Virus record (IMG/VR): IMGVR_UViG_3300002242_000273
Coordinates: 5,797 to 29,091 of that record
Strand: one strand, 5' to 3'
From: a virus
DNA: 23,295 nt
Shown here: positions 8,499-15,868 of the stretch, one piece after another
Layout of the letters: every line of letters begins with the position of its first letter
Position numbering within the stretch: the stretch's first letter is position 1
Position numbers and translations under genes: made by a program
Notes under the pieces: generated by a model
What the model was told of the DNA's origin: nothing
Databases searched by the model: none
What the model saw: the letters and a program-made list of their open reading frames with translations, nothing else

Positions 8499-9512
8499 TT
8501 ATGTTTGTATTTGGTTATCTTGTACTATCTCTTGTTGTCCAAACTCATAGACATCTGCCTCTCTAATTTCAATACCAATATATTGACATATTTTTGCAAT
8601 CAAACCTGGTTGATCTGATATAGGCAATTCAAAATCTTGATAATCTGCAGCAGTATCATTAAATAAAGGCTCACCTCCTGCAAGTGTTACATATGTCCAA
8701 TTAGGTGTTACAGGATATCTTATATATTGTACCTGCATAGCACCTTTTTGTCTAATGGTACTTGGATAAACTGTAATAGTGTTTCCTATTGCAGAATTAG
8801 GTCCTGCTTGTACATTAGATGTTGCTCCACCTAAAACATAAGCGGGAAACTGTGTAGTTGGTGCAGTTAAGTTTGAGCTTGTCAACATATATATTTTTTG
8901 TTGATTAACTCTTTCTACTTCTGTAATATTAGTATTAGTATAAGCCACATAGTTTTGCCCTACTGCATTAGTAATGTCAGCACTAAGACTTAATGTTGTG
9001 GTACTATCTACTGCAGTTACATATGCTTGTGAGATTGGGTTAGAAGAAGTGTTAACTATAATGCTTCCAATAGGTGGATTCTGTAAAAATGTAGGATTTG
9101 CCGGTGAAGGCACAAACCCACCAGTAGCATCAATTAACTTATAACCCTGAGCTCCAGTTGTAGTACCACTAAATATTGCTGTTGGGTAATAAAATACTTT
9201 ATTAATTAAATAATAGTCTTGAGGTAAATTATATAAATTAGCATTGTTTAAGTTTGCTGCTGTTTGATCTAAAAAAACCTCTGCTGAAAAACTATCTACT
9301 ACTTCTTCTAAACCTTTAACTATATTAGCATATCCAGTTCCTGAAATTCTTGCATTTTCTTTATTAATCCAACTATTGTATTGATAAAAATAATCTTCAA
9401 ATATATCTAATTGTGCTTGTTCACAATAAAGATTAAAATCTTGGGGAGATATATAACCATAGTTGTTTTTGTTAGCTATGGCTAATACAGTATTTCGTAC
9501 TTCATTTATCAT
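8499..9512 (-). CDS. Head-to-tail adaptor / tail ring-type protein (337 aa)
   Basis: The N-terminus MINEVRNTVLAIANKNNYGY leads into helices (SPQDFNLYCEQAQLDIFEDYFYQYN) and then LPQDYYLINKVFYY (about 96-109). That resembles the helical bundle of head-to-tail adaptor proteins in short-tailed phages. Residues about 147-193 form a small beta insertion (GSIIVNT, YVTAVDSTTTLSLS, YVAYTN) also seen in the 260-aa tail protein. The C-terminal part has QYIRYPVTPNW and ends in helices (LIAKICQYIGIEIREADV). It is the first gene after a strong terminator and a TATCTTTG box, and probably heads the tail operon running down to the left edge. The exact ring equivalent is uncertain. Confidence 0.65.
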   Translation of the reverse strand: MINEVRNTVLAIANKNNYGYISPQDFNLYCEQAQLDIFEDYFYQYNSWINKENARISGTGYANIVKGLEEVVDSFSAEVFLDQTAANLNNANLYNLPQDYYLINKVFYYPTAIFSGTTTGAQGYKLIDATGGFVPSPANPTFLQNPPIGSIIVNTSSNPISQAYVTAVDSTTTLSLSADITNAVGQNYVAYTNTNITEVERVNQQKIYMLTSSNLTAPTTQFPAYVLGGATSNVQAGPNSAIGNTITVYPSTIRQKGAMQVQYIRYPVTPNWTYVTLAGGEPLFNDTAADYQDFELPISDQPGLIAKICQYIGIEIREADVYEFGQQEIVQDNQIQT

Positions 9513-9529
9513 TGTAAATCGAGTTTCTA

Positions 9530-9537
9530 CAAAGATA
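9530..9537 (-). promoter_or_regulatory. Bacteroidota-type -7 box before the tail operon
   Basis: The minus strand reads TATCTTTG, ending 17 bases before the ATG of the 337-aa gene. It follows directly on the U-tract of the terminator at 9540-9573, a terminator-then-promoter arrangement. Its context TTTTTACTATCTTTGT is identical over 16 bases to the box at 19968-19975. No good -33 element is visible. Confidence 0.55.
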
Positions 9538-9539
9538 GT

Positions 9540-9573
9540 AAAAAAAAAAGAGGGTAAATTTTTTACCCCCTTT
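9540..9573 (-). terminator. Rho-independent terminator after the 93-aa gene
   Basis: Arms at 9547-9558 and 9562-9573 form a 12-bp stem with a 3-base loop, followed in the minus-strand transcript by ten U (9540-9549). Position 9551/9569 is an A/C mismatch on the plus strand, but in the minus-strand RNA it is a G-U wobble pair. The hairpin is therefore better in the direction of transcription. Confidence 0.85.
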
Positions 9574-9597
9574 CACTAAATAATTCTGAGCTTTAAA

Positions 9598-9879
9598 TTA
9601 AGCTACTCCGATACCACTTACCGCTTTAGGTAATGCATCACATTCATACTTAACTTGATGCCATGGTTGTTGTTGAGCAAATACGATAGAATCTTGAAGA
9701 TAATCTCTCATTGATTCAATGTTTGCACCCAACGCAGCATGAGTTACAGTTACAACTTTAGCAGATGCATAAGTTATAACAACAGTAGTTGTAGACGCTT
9801 GTTCTAAAAGAATAATGCCATCAGCACTAACTAATTGTTTTTGCTCATCAGTTACAGGGATTGATAAAAATTTTGCCAT
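9598..9879 (-). CDS. Small conserved phage protein with its own transcription unit (93 aa)
   Basis: The protein starts MAKFLSIPVTDEQKQLVSAD and continues with a beta-rich run (ILLEQASTTTVVITYASAKV, then VVTVTHA). It then has a helix with MRDYLQDSIVFAQQQPW and ends PKAVSGIGVA. A longer frame opening with TTG at 9915 exists, but that TTG lies inside the TATCTTTG box, so the ATG at 9879 is preferred. I recall similar small proteins near capsid genes in marine phages but no proven function. A promoter-like box and a strong terminator flank this single gene, suggesting high independent expression. A decoration or other abundant virion protein is plausible, though not shown. Confidence 0.75.
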   Translation of the reverse strand: MAKFLSIPVTDEQKQLVSADGIILLEQASTTTVVITYASAKVVTVTHAALGANIESMRDYLQDSIVFAQQQPWHQVKYECDALPKAVSGIGVA

Positions 9880-9912
9880 GTTAATATAAATTTTATGGGT
9901 TAAACAATACCA

Positions 9913-9920
9913 CAAAGATA
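9913..9920 (-). promoter_or_regulatory. Bacteroidota-type -7 box before the 93-aa gene
   Basis: The minus strand reads TATCTTTG in the gap after the 253-aa gene, 33 bases before the ATG at 9879. No clear -33 element was found upstream. Confidence 0.5.
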
Positions 9921-9927
9921 CGAAAGC

Positions 9928-10689
9928 TTATTTACTTTTTTTAAGCCTTCTTTGTAACAGTTTATATATCTCCACGCCATCATCACTTTGAAAATGTGAT
10001 GCTACTATAAAATATGGATCTTCACCAAAAGGAACTGTTAATAGTTTCTTTTTGTTTTTAGGTAAATCAAAATACACATCTTTAGATTGGTTTCTAAATG
10101 TTAAAAATCCATTGTCAAAAAATTTATACACATCATCTTGTAAATCTAACATCGGATCATTAAGTGTGTCTAAGAAATCTATAGGATTGTTTTTAGCATA
10201 TAACAATATATCTCTTTTCAATTCAGTTGAAGTTTTCTTATCTACACCACTTCCGAGAAGAACTCTGCATACAGAAATTAGTTTTTCAAACTCTAATTGC
10301 TTTGCCATTATTTGAGCCTCTAAACCTAATTCTACTATTTCTAATTCTTCCGCAGCATCTTGCTCCTTGTTTATTTCTTCAAACACAAAGTTTCTTTGTG
10401 GATGATAATATAAAAATTGTTGCAATACTTGGTTGGTTTTTGATACAAAAAGAATACCATCTTCGAACATTATAGGTTCTAAGATTGCATTTCCATCTTG
10501 TTCATCTTCAAAAGGTGATTTTTGATTTTTAGCATATCTCAATGGTCTATTGACATTTTGTTCATCATCAAACCATAATAAAGGATATCTTGGTGAGTTT
10601 CGAGATGCCAGCATATAAGTTAAAGGTGCTGAATCTCTTTTAAGTTTGTAGAATTTATCTACAATAGGTTGTTTTTTTGTCTTATTCAT
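9928..10689 (-). CDS. Unknown conserved phage protein (253 aa)
   Basis: I do not recognise a defined domain. The protein is soluble and charged. Its N-terminal half is rich in aromatic residues (YPLLWFDDEQN, MFEDGILFVS, QFLYYHPQRNFVFEE). The middle is a predicted helix (EELEIVELGLEAQIMAKQLE, about 113-135), and the C-terminus is basic (LLQRRLKKSK). It has no signal peptide or membrane segment. It lies between the capsid gene and the ring-protein operon, where crAss-like phages keep virion genes, so a structural or assembly role is likely. The start ATG at 10689 follows an A/T-only leader (TTTAATATA). Transcripts must pass the terminator after the capsid gene, because I see no TAnnTTTG box between that terminator and this gene. 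Confidence 0.75.
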   Translation of the reverse strand: MNKTKKQPIVDKFYKLKRDSAPLTYMLASRNSPRYPLLWFDDEQNVNRPLRYAKNQKSPFEDEQDGNAILEPIMFEDGILFVSKTNQVLQQFLYYHPQRNFVFEEINKEQDAAEELEIVELGLEAQIMAKQLEFEKLISVCRVLLGSGVDKKTSTELKRDILLYAKNNPIDFLDTLNDPMLDLQDDVYKFFDNGFLTFRNQSKDVYFDLPKNKKKLLTVPFGEDPYFIVASHFQSDDGVEIYKLLQRRLKKSK

Positions 10690-10711
10690 TATATTAAATT
10701 TTAATTAAATT

Positions 10712-10744
10712 ATAAAATAAAAAGGGGAGGAGACATCCTCCCCT
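10712..10744 (-). terminator. Rho-independent terminator after the capsid gene
   Basis: The arms at 10723-10731 and 10736-10744 form a perfect 9-bp G/C-rich stem (AGGGGAGGA with TCCTCCCCT) and a 4-base loop. In the minus-strand transcript they are followed by UUUUUAUUUU. It begins 17 bases after the capsid stop codon. It probably ends most capsid transcripts, with read-through to the downstream gene. Confidence 0.85.
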
Positions 10745-10760
10745 AATTATTGATTAAATA

Positions 10761-12227
10761 TTAAGCATCTTGGAATAAGAAGAAGTTGTTTGCACCTAAA
10801 GTACATACAGCTCTCTCACTCAAGAAGTTTACTTCCATCGCATCTAAGTCAGAAGTTCTTGCTCCACCAGCAGAACCAGTGATCCAAGTTTTATATCTTC
10901 TGTCTTCAGTTTCGGAAGCTCTATATCTTACATGTAAGAATGGTCTCTTAGCGTTTTTACCTAAGATTTGATCGTATACTGTAGTAGAACCAGCAGGGAC
11001 TAATAGTCCATTTACTTTTCCACCTACGATACCACCTCTCATTGTAGGATCGTTTAGATATTTCCAGTCTGACTTGTAGAAGTCATAGCCTCTCCTGAAT
11101 CCAGTGAATCCAAGATTAAGAGCCATTTCTTCATCATTGTCAAATAAACCATATGATGTACCACCAGCTCCATAAGAGTTCTGAGCAGCTAACATATCAT
11201 CTATGTCAAATGAGAAGTTTCTGTTTAAGAAAATTACATTTTCTTCAATAGAACCTTGCTTGTCTAATCTTGAAATAATAGAGTCAAAGTCAGCTAATGT
11301 TGCTGGATTACCTCCACCATATACATTACCTCTTGCTCCTACTACGAAGAAGATACCATCAGAACCATTAAGGTTTGCCGCAGACGCACCAGCTCCAACT
11401 CCTTGTAAGAAGTCACCAGCACCAGAACCTGCTTCTGCAGGAACTGCTTCAATCATTGCAGTTTCTAAGTAATCTTCGAATCTTAGTCTTGTTTCGTGTT
11501 CAGACTTTAGATACCATAAATATCCAGATGCTCCATTTTCTGAAGTAACTTCAATCCATCCGATTTGAGCCATATCAGAACCAGATACATTGTATTTGTC
11601 CTTGATAATAATTGGCTTGTTGTCAAAGATGAAGTCATCAGCTTCAAGAGAACCTACCATTCCATTAGTTCCTTTGTTAAATTCAGAACCATATACGAAA
11701 ATATCACAAGCTACTCCCGCCGCTACTGCTTGGCCTCCAGCCTCATAGTAAGCGATAGTTACTTGGTTTACTGCGTTACCACCAGAACCTGGTCCAACAG
11801 TTACAATTCCTTTATTACTGAGGTTTGAACCTGCAGTTCTATCAGAAATCATTACAGTTTGTCCAACTCTAAGTGCTGCAGAATTTGGTGTTCCAGCTAA
11901 TGCAGGGTTAAAGTTAGAGATGTTGTTAGGTACTGTCCATACTCCAGTAAGTGCTGCTGCTGCTGCACCTGAAGTACAAGATTGATATTTAACGTGTAAT
12001 CTTCCTTGCTCTGCCCATTTAATAAGGTCAGAGTTAGAAGGCATTTCAGCTCCTACCATTCTTAGGAAGGATGCTATAGATCGATTGCCATATCTTTCAA
12101 ACTCTTTTTCAAATGTATCAGGTAAATACTGATTCAAGAAATTGAAGTCTGTAATATAATTTGTAGAAAGCGGTACTTGCTGACTACTTGGTTGCAAATC
12201 AAAACCAGGGGCTACATTTACTGCCAT
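10761..12227 (-). CDS. Major capsid protein (488 aa)
   Basis: Position immediately after the scaffold gene, length near 490 aa and the sequence pattern fit a crAss-like HK97-fold capsid protein. The N-terminal part (DFNFLNQYLPDTFEKEFERYGNR at about 27-49, then SIASFLRMVGAEMPSNSD) looks like the N-arm and first helices. About 95-185 is a Gly/Ala-rich beta insertion (RVGQTVMISD, QVTIAYYEAGG). The region around 225-265 has WIEVTSENG then LRFEDYLETAMIEA, suggesting the spine helix. About 325-400 holds YGLFDNDEEMALNLGFTGFRRGYDFYKSDW. Codon use differs from the neighbours, with many TTC, AAC, GAC, TAC and AAG, as expected for the most abundant virion protein. A strong terminator follows. Confidence 0.85.
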   Translation of the reverse strand: MAVNVAPGFDLQPSSQQVPLSTNYITDFNFLNQYLPDTFEKEFERYGNRSIASFLRMVGAEMPSNSDLIKWAEQGRLHVKYQSCTSGAAAAALTGVWTVPNNISNFNPALAGTPNSAALRVGQTVMISDRTAGSNLSNKGIVTVGPGSGGNAVNQVTIAYYEAGGQAVAAGVACDIFVYGSEFNKGTNGMVGSLEADDFIFDNKPIIIKDKYNVSGSDMAQIGWIEVTSENGASGYLWYLKSEHETRLRFEDYLETAMIEAVPAEAGSGAGDFLQGVGAGASAANLNGSDGIFFVVGARGNVYGGGNPATLADFDSIISRLDKQGSIEENVIFLNRNFSFDIDDMLAAQNSYGAGGTSYGLFDNDEEMALNLGFTGFRRGYDFYKSDWKYLNDPTMRGGIVGGKVNGLLVPAGSTTVYDQILGKNAKRPFLHVRYRASETEDRRYKTWITGSAGGARTSDLDAMEVNFLSERAVCTLGANNFFLFQDA

Positions 12228-12248
12228 AATTTTAATTTTTAAATTGTT

Positions 12249-13376
12249 TTACATTTTTTTAATACTTCTAATTTTGAGTCCTCTACCACTATCGTTGTCA
12301 CTTTTGTTTTGCATAGCACGAATTTTTAATCCATCCTTTGTTACATAACTTGGGGTTTTTCTCACATCCATATTAATGTTTTTAGATTTTTTAGAAACAT
12401 TTTCTACAGCCTGTGACATACCTAAGTCATAAAAGTGTTTGGCAAATTTGTCAGGATTACTTGCAACTGATAAAGCTTTATGATAAGATTTTACATCTGA
12501 TATCATTCCACTATCATCTACAAACTTTTTTACAAAGTTGTTAAAGTCGTTTTGGACATTAAACAATTCCTCTGTAGTTCCTGGCTTATAAGTAAAACTA
12601 TCTTCACCAACAGCGAAATCAAAACCTTTGAAATCGTTGGAAAAAACTTTTTTAGTTTCTTCTGTAAAATAGTTTCTCTTTTTTGCATTTGCCTCTTCAA
12701 CAGTCTTCGATTTCTCAAGAGCCTCTTTATAAGCATTAAGTTGTTTTTCTTGATCTTCTGATAATCCACCCCCACTTGACTCAAGAGGAATTTTATACTT
12801 ATCTTTTTGTTCATTAAAAAACTTCTTCGCCTTTGCGAGTTCTCGTTTTTTAGCTAACTTTTTCTTCTTAATATCTTTCGGTTCATCTAACTCTTCATCA
12901 AAGCCAAATTTATCCTCCATGATATCTTGAATATCTATTGCATCTAAACCTTCTTCGTTTGTTGCAATATAGTCAGCAAGTACAGCCTCATCTTCCATAG
13001 TATCATAATTTCTTTGTAATTTATAGAAATCATCGATACCACGACCAGTTTCTTGCTTGTACTTTAAATACGCAGAAACATCTTCAGGTAATGGTTCATT
13101 TACTTCTTTTTCTGTAAAAAGTTCATCAACTGAATTTATTTCTTTGTCATATCTATTCTTCAAAAAAGAAAGAACGTCTTCATCATTTAACTCTGATGAG
13201 GGAGTTTTACTTTCATCCTCTGTTTGAGGTTGTTCCTCTACCACTTTTTCAGTTTCTTCAACTGCTTGTGGCTCTTCTTGTTTTAATTCTTCTTCATGCT
13301 TGTTTAGAAGTTGTTCTTCTATTTCAGCTTTTGATTTGTTTTCGTTGCCTTCTACAGCTCTTACTTTTAATTCCAT
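12249..13376 (-). CDS. Capsid scaffold / assembly protein (375 aa)
   Basis: The protein is highly charged and low in hydrophobic residues. An acidic N-terminal third (Glu-rich around 20-70) is followed by Lys/Glu-rich helical segments (KDIKKKKLAKKRELAKAKKF at about 167-186; EDQEKQLNAYKEALEKSKTV). The C-terminus is basic and contains GLKIR twice (GLKIRAMQNK and GRGLKIRSIKKM), the end that usually binds the capsid protein in scaffolds. Its place between portal and capsid protein is the standard scaffold position. No Ser-His-Asp protease pattern is visible, so maturation cleavage would need another enzyme. It starts 22 bases after a TAACTTTG box and ends 21 bases before the capsid start. Confidence 0.75.
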   Translation of the reverse strand: MELKVRAVEGNENKSKAEIEEQLLNKHEEELKQEEPQAVEETEKVVEEQPQTEDESKTPSSELNDEDVLSFLKNRYDKEINSVDELFTEKEVNEPLPEDVSAYLKYKQETGRGIDDFYKLQRNYDTMEDEAVLADYIATNEEGLDAIDIQDIMEDKFGFDEELDEPKDIKKKKLAKKRELAKAKKFFNEQKDKYKIPLESSGGGLSEDQEKQLNAYKEALEKSKTVEEANAKKRNYFTEETKKVFSNDFKGFDFAVGEDSFTYKPGTTEELFNVQNDFNNFVKKFVDDSGMISDVKSYHKALSVASNPDKFAKHFYDLGMSQAVENVSKKSKNINMDVRKTPSYVTKDGLKIRAMQNKSDNDSGRGLKIRSIKKM

Positions 13377-13398
13377 ATTATATTAAATTTAATTTCTA

Positions 13399-13406
13399 CA
13401 AAGTTA
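13399..13406 (-). promoter_or_regulatory. Bacteroidota-type -7 box before scaffold and capsid genes
   Basis: The minus strand reads TAACTTTG, a match to TAnnTTTG, ending 22 bases before the scaffold ATG. The following GTAGAAA is shared with the box at 9530-9537. It would drive scaffold and capsid together up to the terminator at 10712-10744. A -33 element is not evident. Confidence 0.45.
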
Positions 13407-13432
13407 TACAATTATTTTAGTCTTTATTTAGC

Positions 13433-15868
13433 CTATCTTGGATCGAACTCTGCCAAGTCAAAACCATCTAAACTATCTTCGTTTGATTCAAAATTTACTG
13501 GTGGTAAATCTCTTTTTTTCTGTTCTATCATTTTAGATGTCTGTGTAGATTGTTGACTAATTCGTTGAGATTTTCCTTCTTCCTTAGCATCTTCTCTAAC
13601 ATCAATAGCTTTTTGTTCCATTCCTTTTAGTTGCATATTATATTGAAACTCTTCCGCCATTAATGCTAATTTAAGTTCTTTCTCTGCAGTCAGCTTTTGT
13701 ATTTCATAACCAATTTTAGCTTGTTCAATTGCTATTTTGCCTTCAGTTTCCATTTTTTGTTTTTGCATTGCAATCTCTGCTGCAGCTTGTTGTTGTTGCA
13801 TAGCTTGTTGGGCCTGCATTTGTTGAGCCTGCATTTGTTGAGCTTGTTCAGCTTCTTGTTTTTTCTTTCTCTTAACTTTTAACAACTGATTAGCCATTTT
13901 AATATTATGTATTTCCCTAATATCAATTGCGTCTTCCAAGCTTATATTTTCTTTAGACAATGCCATTTGAATATTTTGTTCAAGCATTGCTTTTTGTTCT
14001 TCATCAGGAGCAAGTTCTATAAAAACTCCAAAATCATAAATGTATAAATCTTTAATATCTTCTAATATTGCAAGATTATATTTACCTATTTGCATTGCAA
14101 ATTCATCTTTGAAGTCTGCATATTTAAGAATATCTGCAGTTCTAATTGTTAAACATTCAGCCATTCTTCTCGCAATAAATAAACTTGCATCTAAAATATG
14201 TCTTGTTGCTACATTTGAATTTAATGCTGCTAACTTTTGAACACCAACTAATGAATTAGGATCTGGACTTGAGCCATCTCTTGCTTCATTTAAACCTGTT
14301 ACTGTTCTAATCATGTCTAAATAATGATTATAATTACCAATTAACATTTGTAACTTACCAGCTCCTGTGTTAGAATTTAACTGTTGAATAGGAACTCGTG
14401 CATTATTAAATTCACCATCACCAGTGTAACTTCTACCCACAACACTACCAGTTTGAAAATACAATCGTAATGCATCTTCAGGGTTATATGCTTGACCTGT
14501 ACCTAAATCTACTTCATTTAATCCATCGGCATCAATAAATACACCATCTGGTACAACTCTTGATACTACTTGTTGAATTTTTAAATGAGTCATTTGAATT
14601 AAATCAGCAAAAGGAATCATTCTTCTAACTAAAGATTCATGTGTTCCTTTATACATTCTTGGAGCACAAGCTACATAATTAGGCATTGCAAACTGATTAG
14701 AAGATTTTGGTCTCACCATATTTTCCATCATGTGCCACTGCAGAACAATGTTTGTACCCATAACCATTACCCCTTCATACCATACATCAATCTTTTTTTC
14801 CACTCTTTCAAAATTACCTTCTTTCATCATTTCTTCAGGTGGATTAAACTCATCAGTTTTTTCTACAGTTTTAAAAGTACCATCTTCCATTCTTTTCTTT
14901 TTGTAAACAAATGAATTAGTGCTTTTATAATTAAAATACATGAGTGTTGCAGTATCTCTATACAACATACTGTTTTCATACATTTGTGCAGTTTGATAGT
15001 AATTATACCATGACTGACTATATTTAGATATTTCTTCTAAATCTTCATTAGTAAGTGTAGGATCAATTTTAATAAGCTCAGTTATTGGAACTGTTTTAAT
15101 TTCACCCCAATAAAAACAATCTTTAAAATAAGGATCTTCAGTGTAACTGTATACAACATTTACTGGATCAACATAATCTACTTTTACTCCTTGACCAGGT
15201 AGAAACTCATGTTTAGCCATACCTACTCCTAAAGTAGCCATATCATAATCAATTCTTTTACGAACATCATCATAATGATTTTCTGCCAACAAAGTGTTGA
15301 CTGCTTCTTCACAAGCTATTTCTATTGCTGGTTTATACTTTAAGTTCATGAACAACTCAAGTTCTTCTCCTGATTCAGGCAATTCTTCTTCAGGCACATT
15401 AAATACATCAATACCAAAGTCTTGAGTCATTTGAGATAATATTGGTTTAGCCAACATATCTTCTTCAACCATATCTTGAAATTTACTTCTTTTTTCTGCA
15501 GACATTGCGTCTTGAGCATATGTTTTTACTTTAAACATTCTGTCTTGCATTCCATTAACAACAATATCAATAAATTTAGGAATAATTGGAACTGGTGTCC
15601 AATCTAAGTTTAGATAAGATAAATCTCCATCTATAGCTAATTCGTTTTTATATTTAGCAATAGACTGTTCACCACGAGCATAGAGTCTTAATTTATTAAA
15701 CTCTGCCCATTGGCTATAAAATCTACAAGTGTTGCTATCTCTACGAAACCATTCGTATTGAATTGCTTGTCCCACCTGTAGCCCATACTCTACTGTAGCT
15801 TTTTCGGAATCAGAAACAAATTGATCTGGAAATGCAGCAGCCTTAATATCTATATTTACCTTCTTCAT
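13433..15868 (-). CDS. Portal protein (811 aa)
   Basis: This gene follows the large terminase with a 4-base ATGA overlap and has the length of crAss-like portals. Typical portal features are an N-terminal region with QWAEFNKLRLYARGEQ (about 53-68), VPIIPKFIDIVVNGMQDRMF (about 93-112), a core with KVDYVDPVNVVYSYTEDPYF (about 226-245), and a long helical stretch with MIRTVTGLNEARDGSSPDPNSLVGVQ followed by TRHILDASLF. The portal forms the twelve-fold DNA channel and binds the terminase. The C-terminal 150 residues are unusual: a Gln/Ala/Met-rich coiled coil (about 665-705, partly encoded by a 15-base repeat), further charged helix, and an acidic tail ending DLAEFDPR. That tail could face the capsid interior or act as a barrel extension. 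Confidence 0.85.
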   Translation of the reverse strand: MKKVNIDIKAAAFPDQFVSDSEKATVEYGLQVGQAIQYEWFRRDSNTCRFYSQWAEFNKLRLYARGEQSIAKYKNELAIDGDLSYLNLDWTPVPIIPKFIDIVVNGMQDRMFKVKTYAQDAMSAEKRSKFQDMVEEDMLAKPILSQMTQDFGIDVFNVPEEELPESGEELELFMNLKYKPAIEIACEEAVNTLLAENHYDDVRKRIDYDMATLGVGMAKHEFLPGQGVKVDYVDPVNVVYSYTEDPYFKDCFYWGEIKTVPITELIKIDPTLTNEDLEEISKYSQSWYNYYQTAQMYENSMLYRDTATLMYFNYKSTNSFVYKKKRMEDGTFKTVEKTDEFNPPEEMMKEGNFERVEKKIDVWYEGVMVMGTNIVLQWHMMENMVRPKSSNQFAMPNYVACAPRMYKGTHESLVRRMIPFADLIQMTHLKIQQVVSRVVPDGVFIDADGLNEVDLGTGQAYNPEDALRLYFQTGSVVGRSYTGDGEFNNARVPIQQLNSNTGAGKLQMLIGNYNHYLDMIRTVTGLNEARDGSSPDPNSLVGVQKLAALNSNVATRHILDASLFIARRMAECLTIRTADILKYADFKDEFAMQIGKYNLAILEDIKDLYIYDFGVFIELAPDEEQKAMLEQNIQMALSKENISLEDAIDIREIHNIKMANQLLKVKRKKKQEAEQAQQMQAQQMQAQQAMQQQQAAAEIAMQKQKMETEGKIAIEQAKIGYEIQKLTAEKELKLALMAEEFQYNMQLKGMEQKAIDVREDAKEEGKSQRISQQSTQTSKMIEQKKRDLPPVNFESNEDSLDGFDLAEFDPR
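13812..13841. repeat. Two tandem 15-base repeats in the portal gene
   Basis: The 15-base unit GCCTGCATTTGTTGA (plus strand) occurs twice without interruption, flanked by near-copies rich in TTGTTG. On the coding strand it encodes a five-residue Gln/Met/Ala repeat in the portal's C-terminal coiled coil. Such tracts can change copy number by slippage. Confidence 0.85.

Noticed and set aside
9880-9915. A TTG start at 9915 for the 93-aa protein
   Set aside because: The TTG is part of the TATCTTTG promoter-like box, and the 12 added residues look like translated leader.
12530-12814. Lys-rich 94-codon minus-strand frame within the scaffold gene
   Set aside because: It is a frame-shifted reading of the A-rich scaffold sequence, with no initiation context or gene-like composition.
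13679-13900. TTGTTG-rich stretch considered as a regulatory or CRISPR-like repeat
   Set aside because: It has no spacers and lies in frame inside the portal gene, where it encodes the Gln-rich coiled coil.
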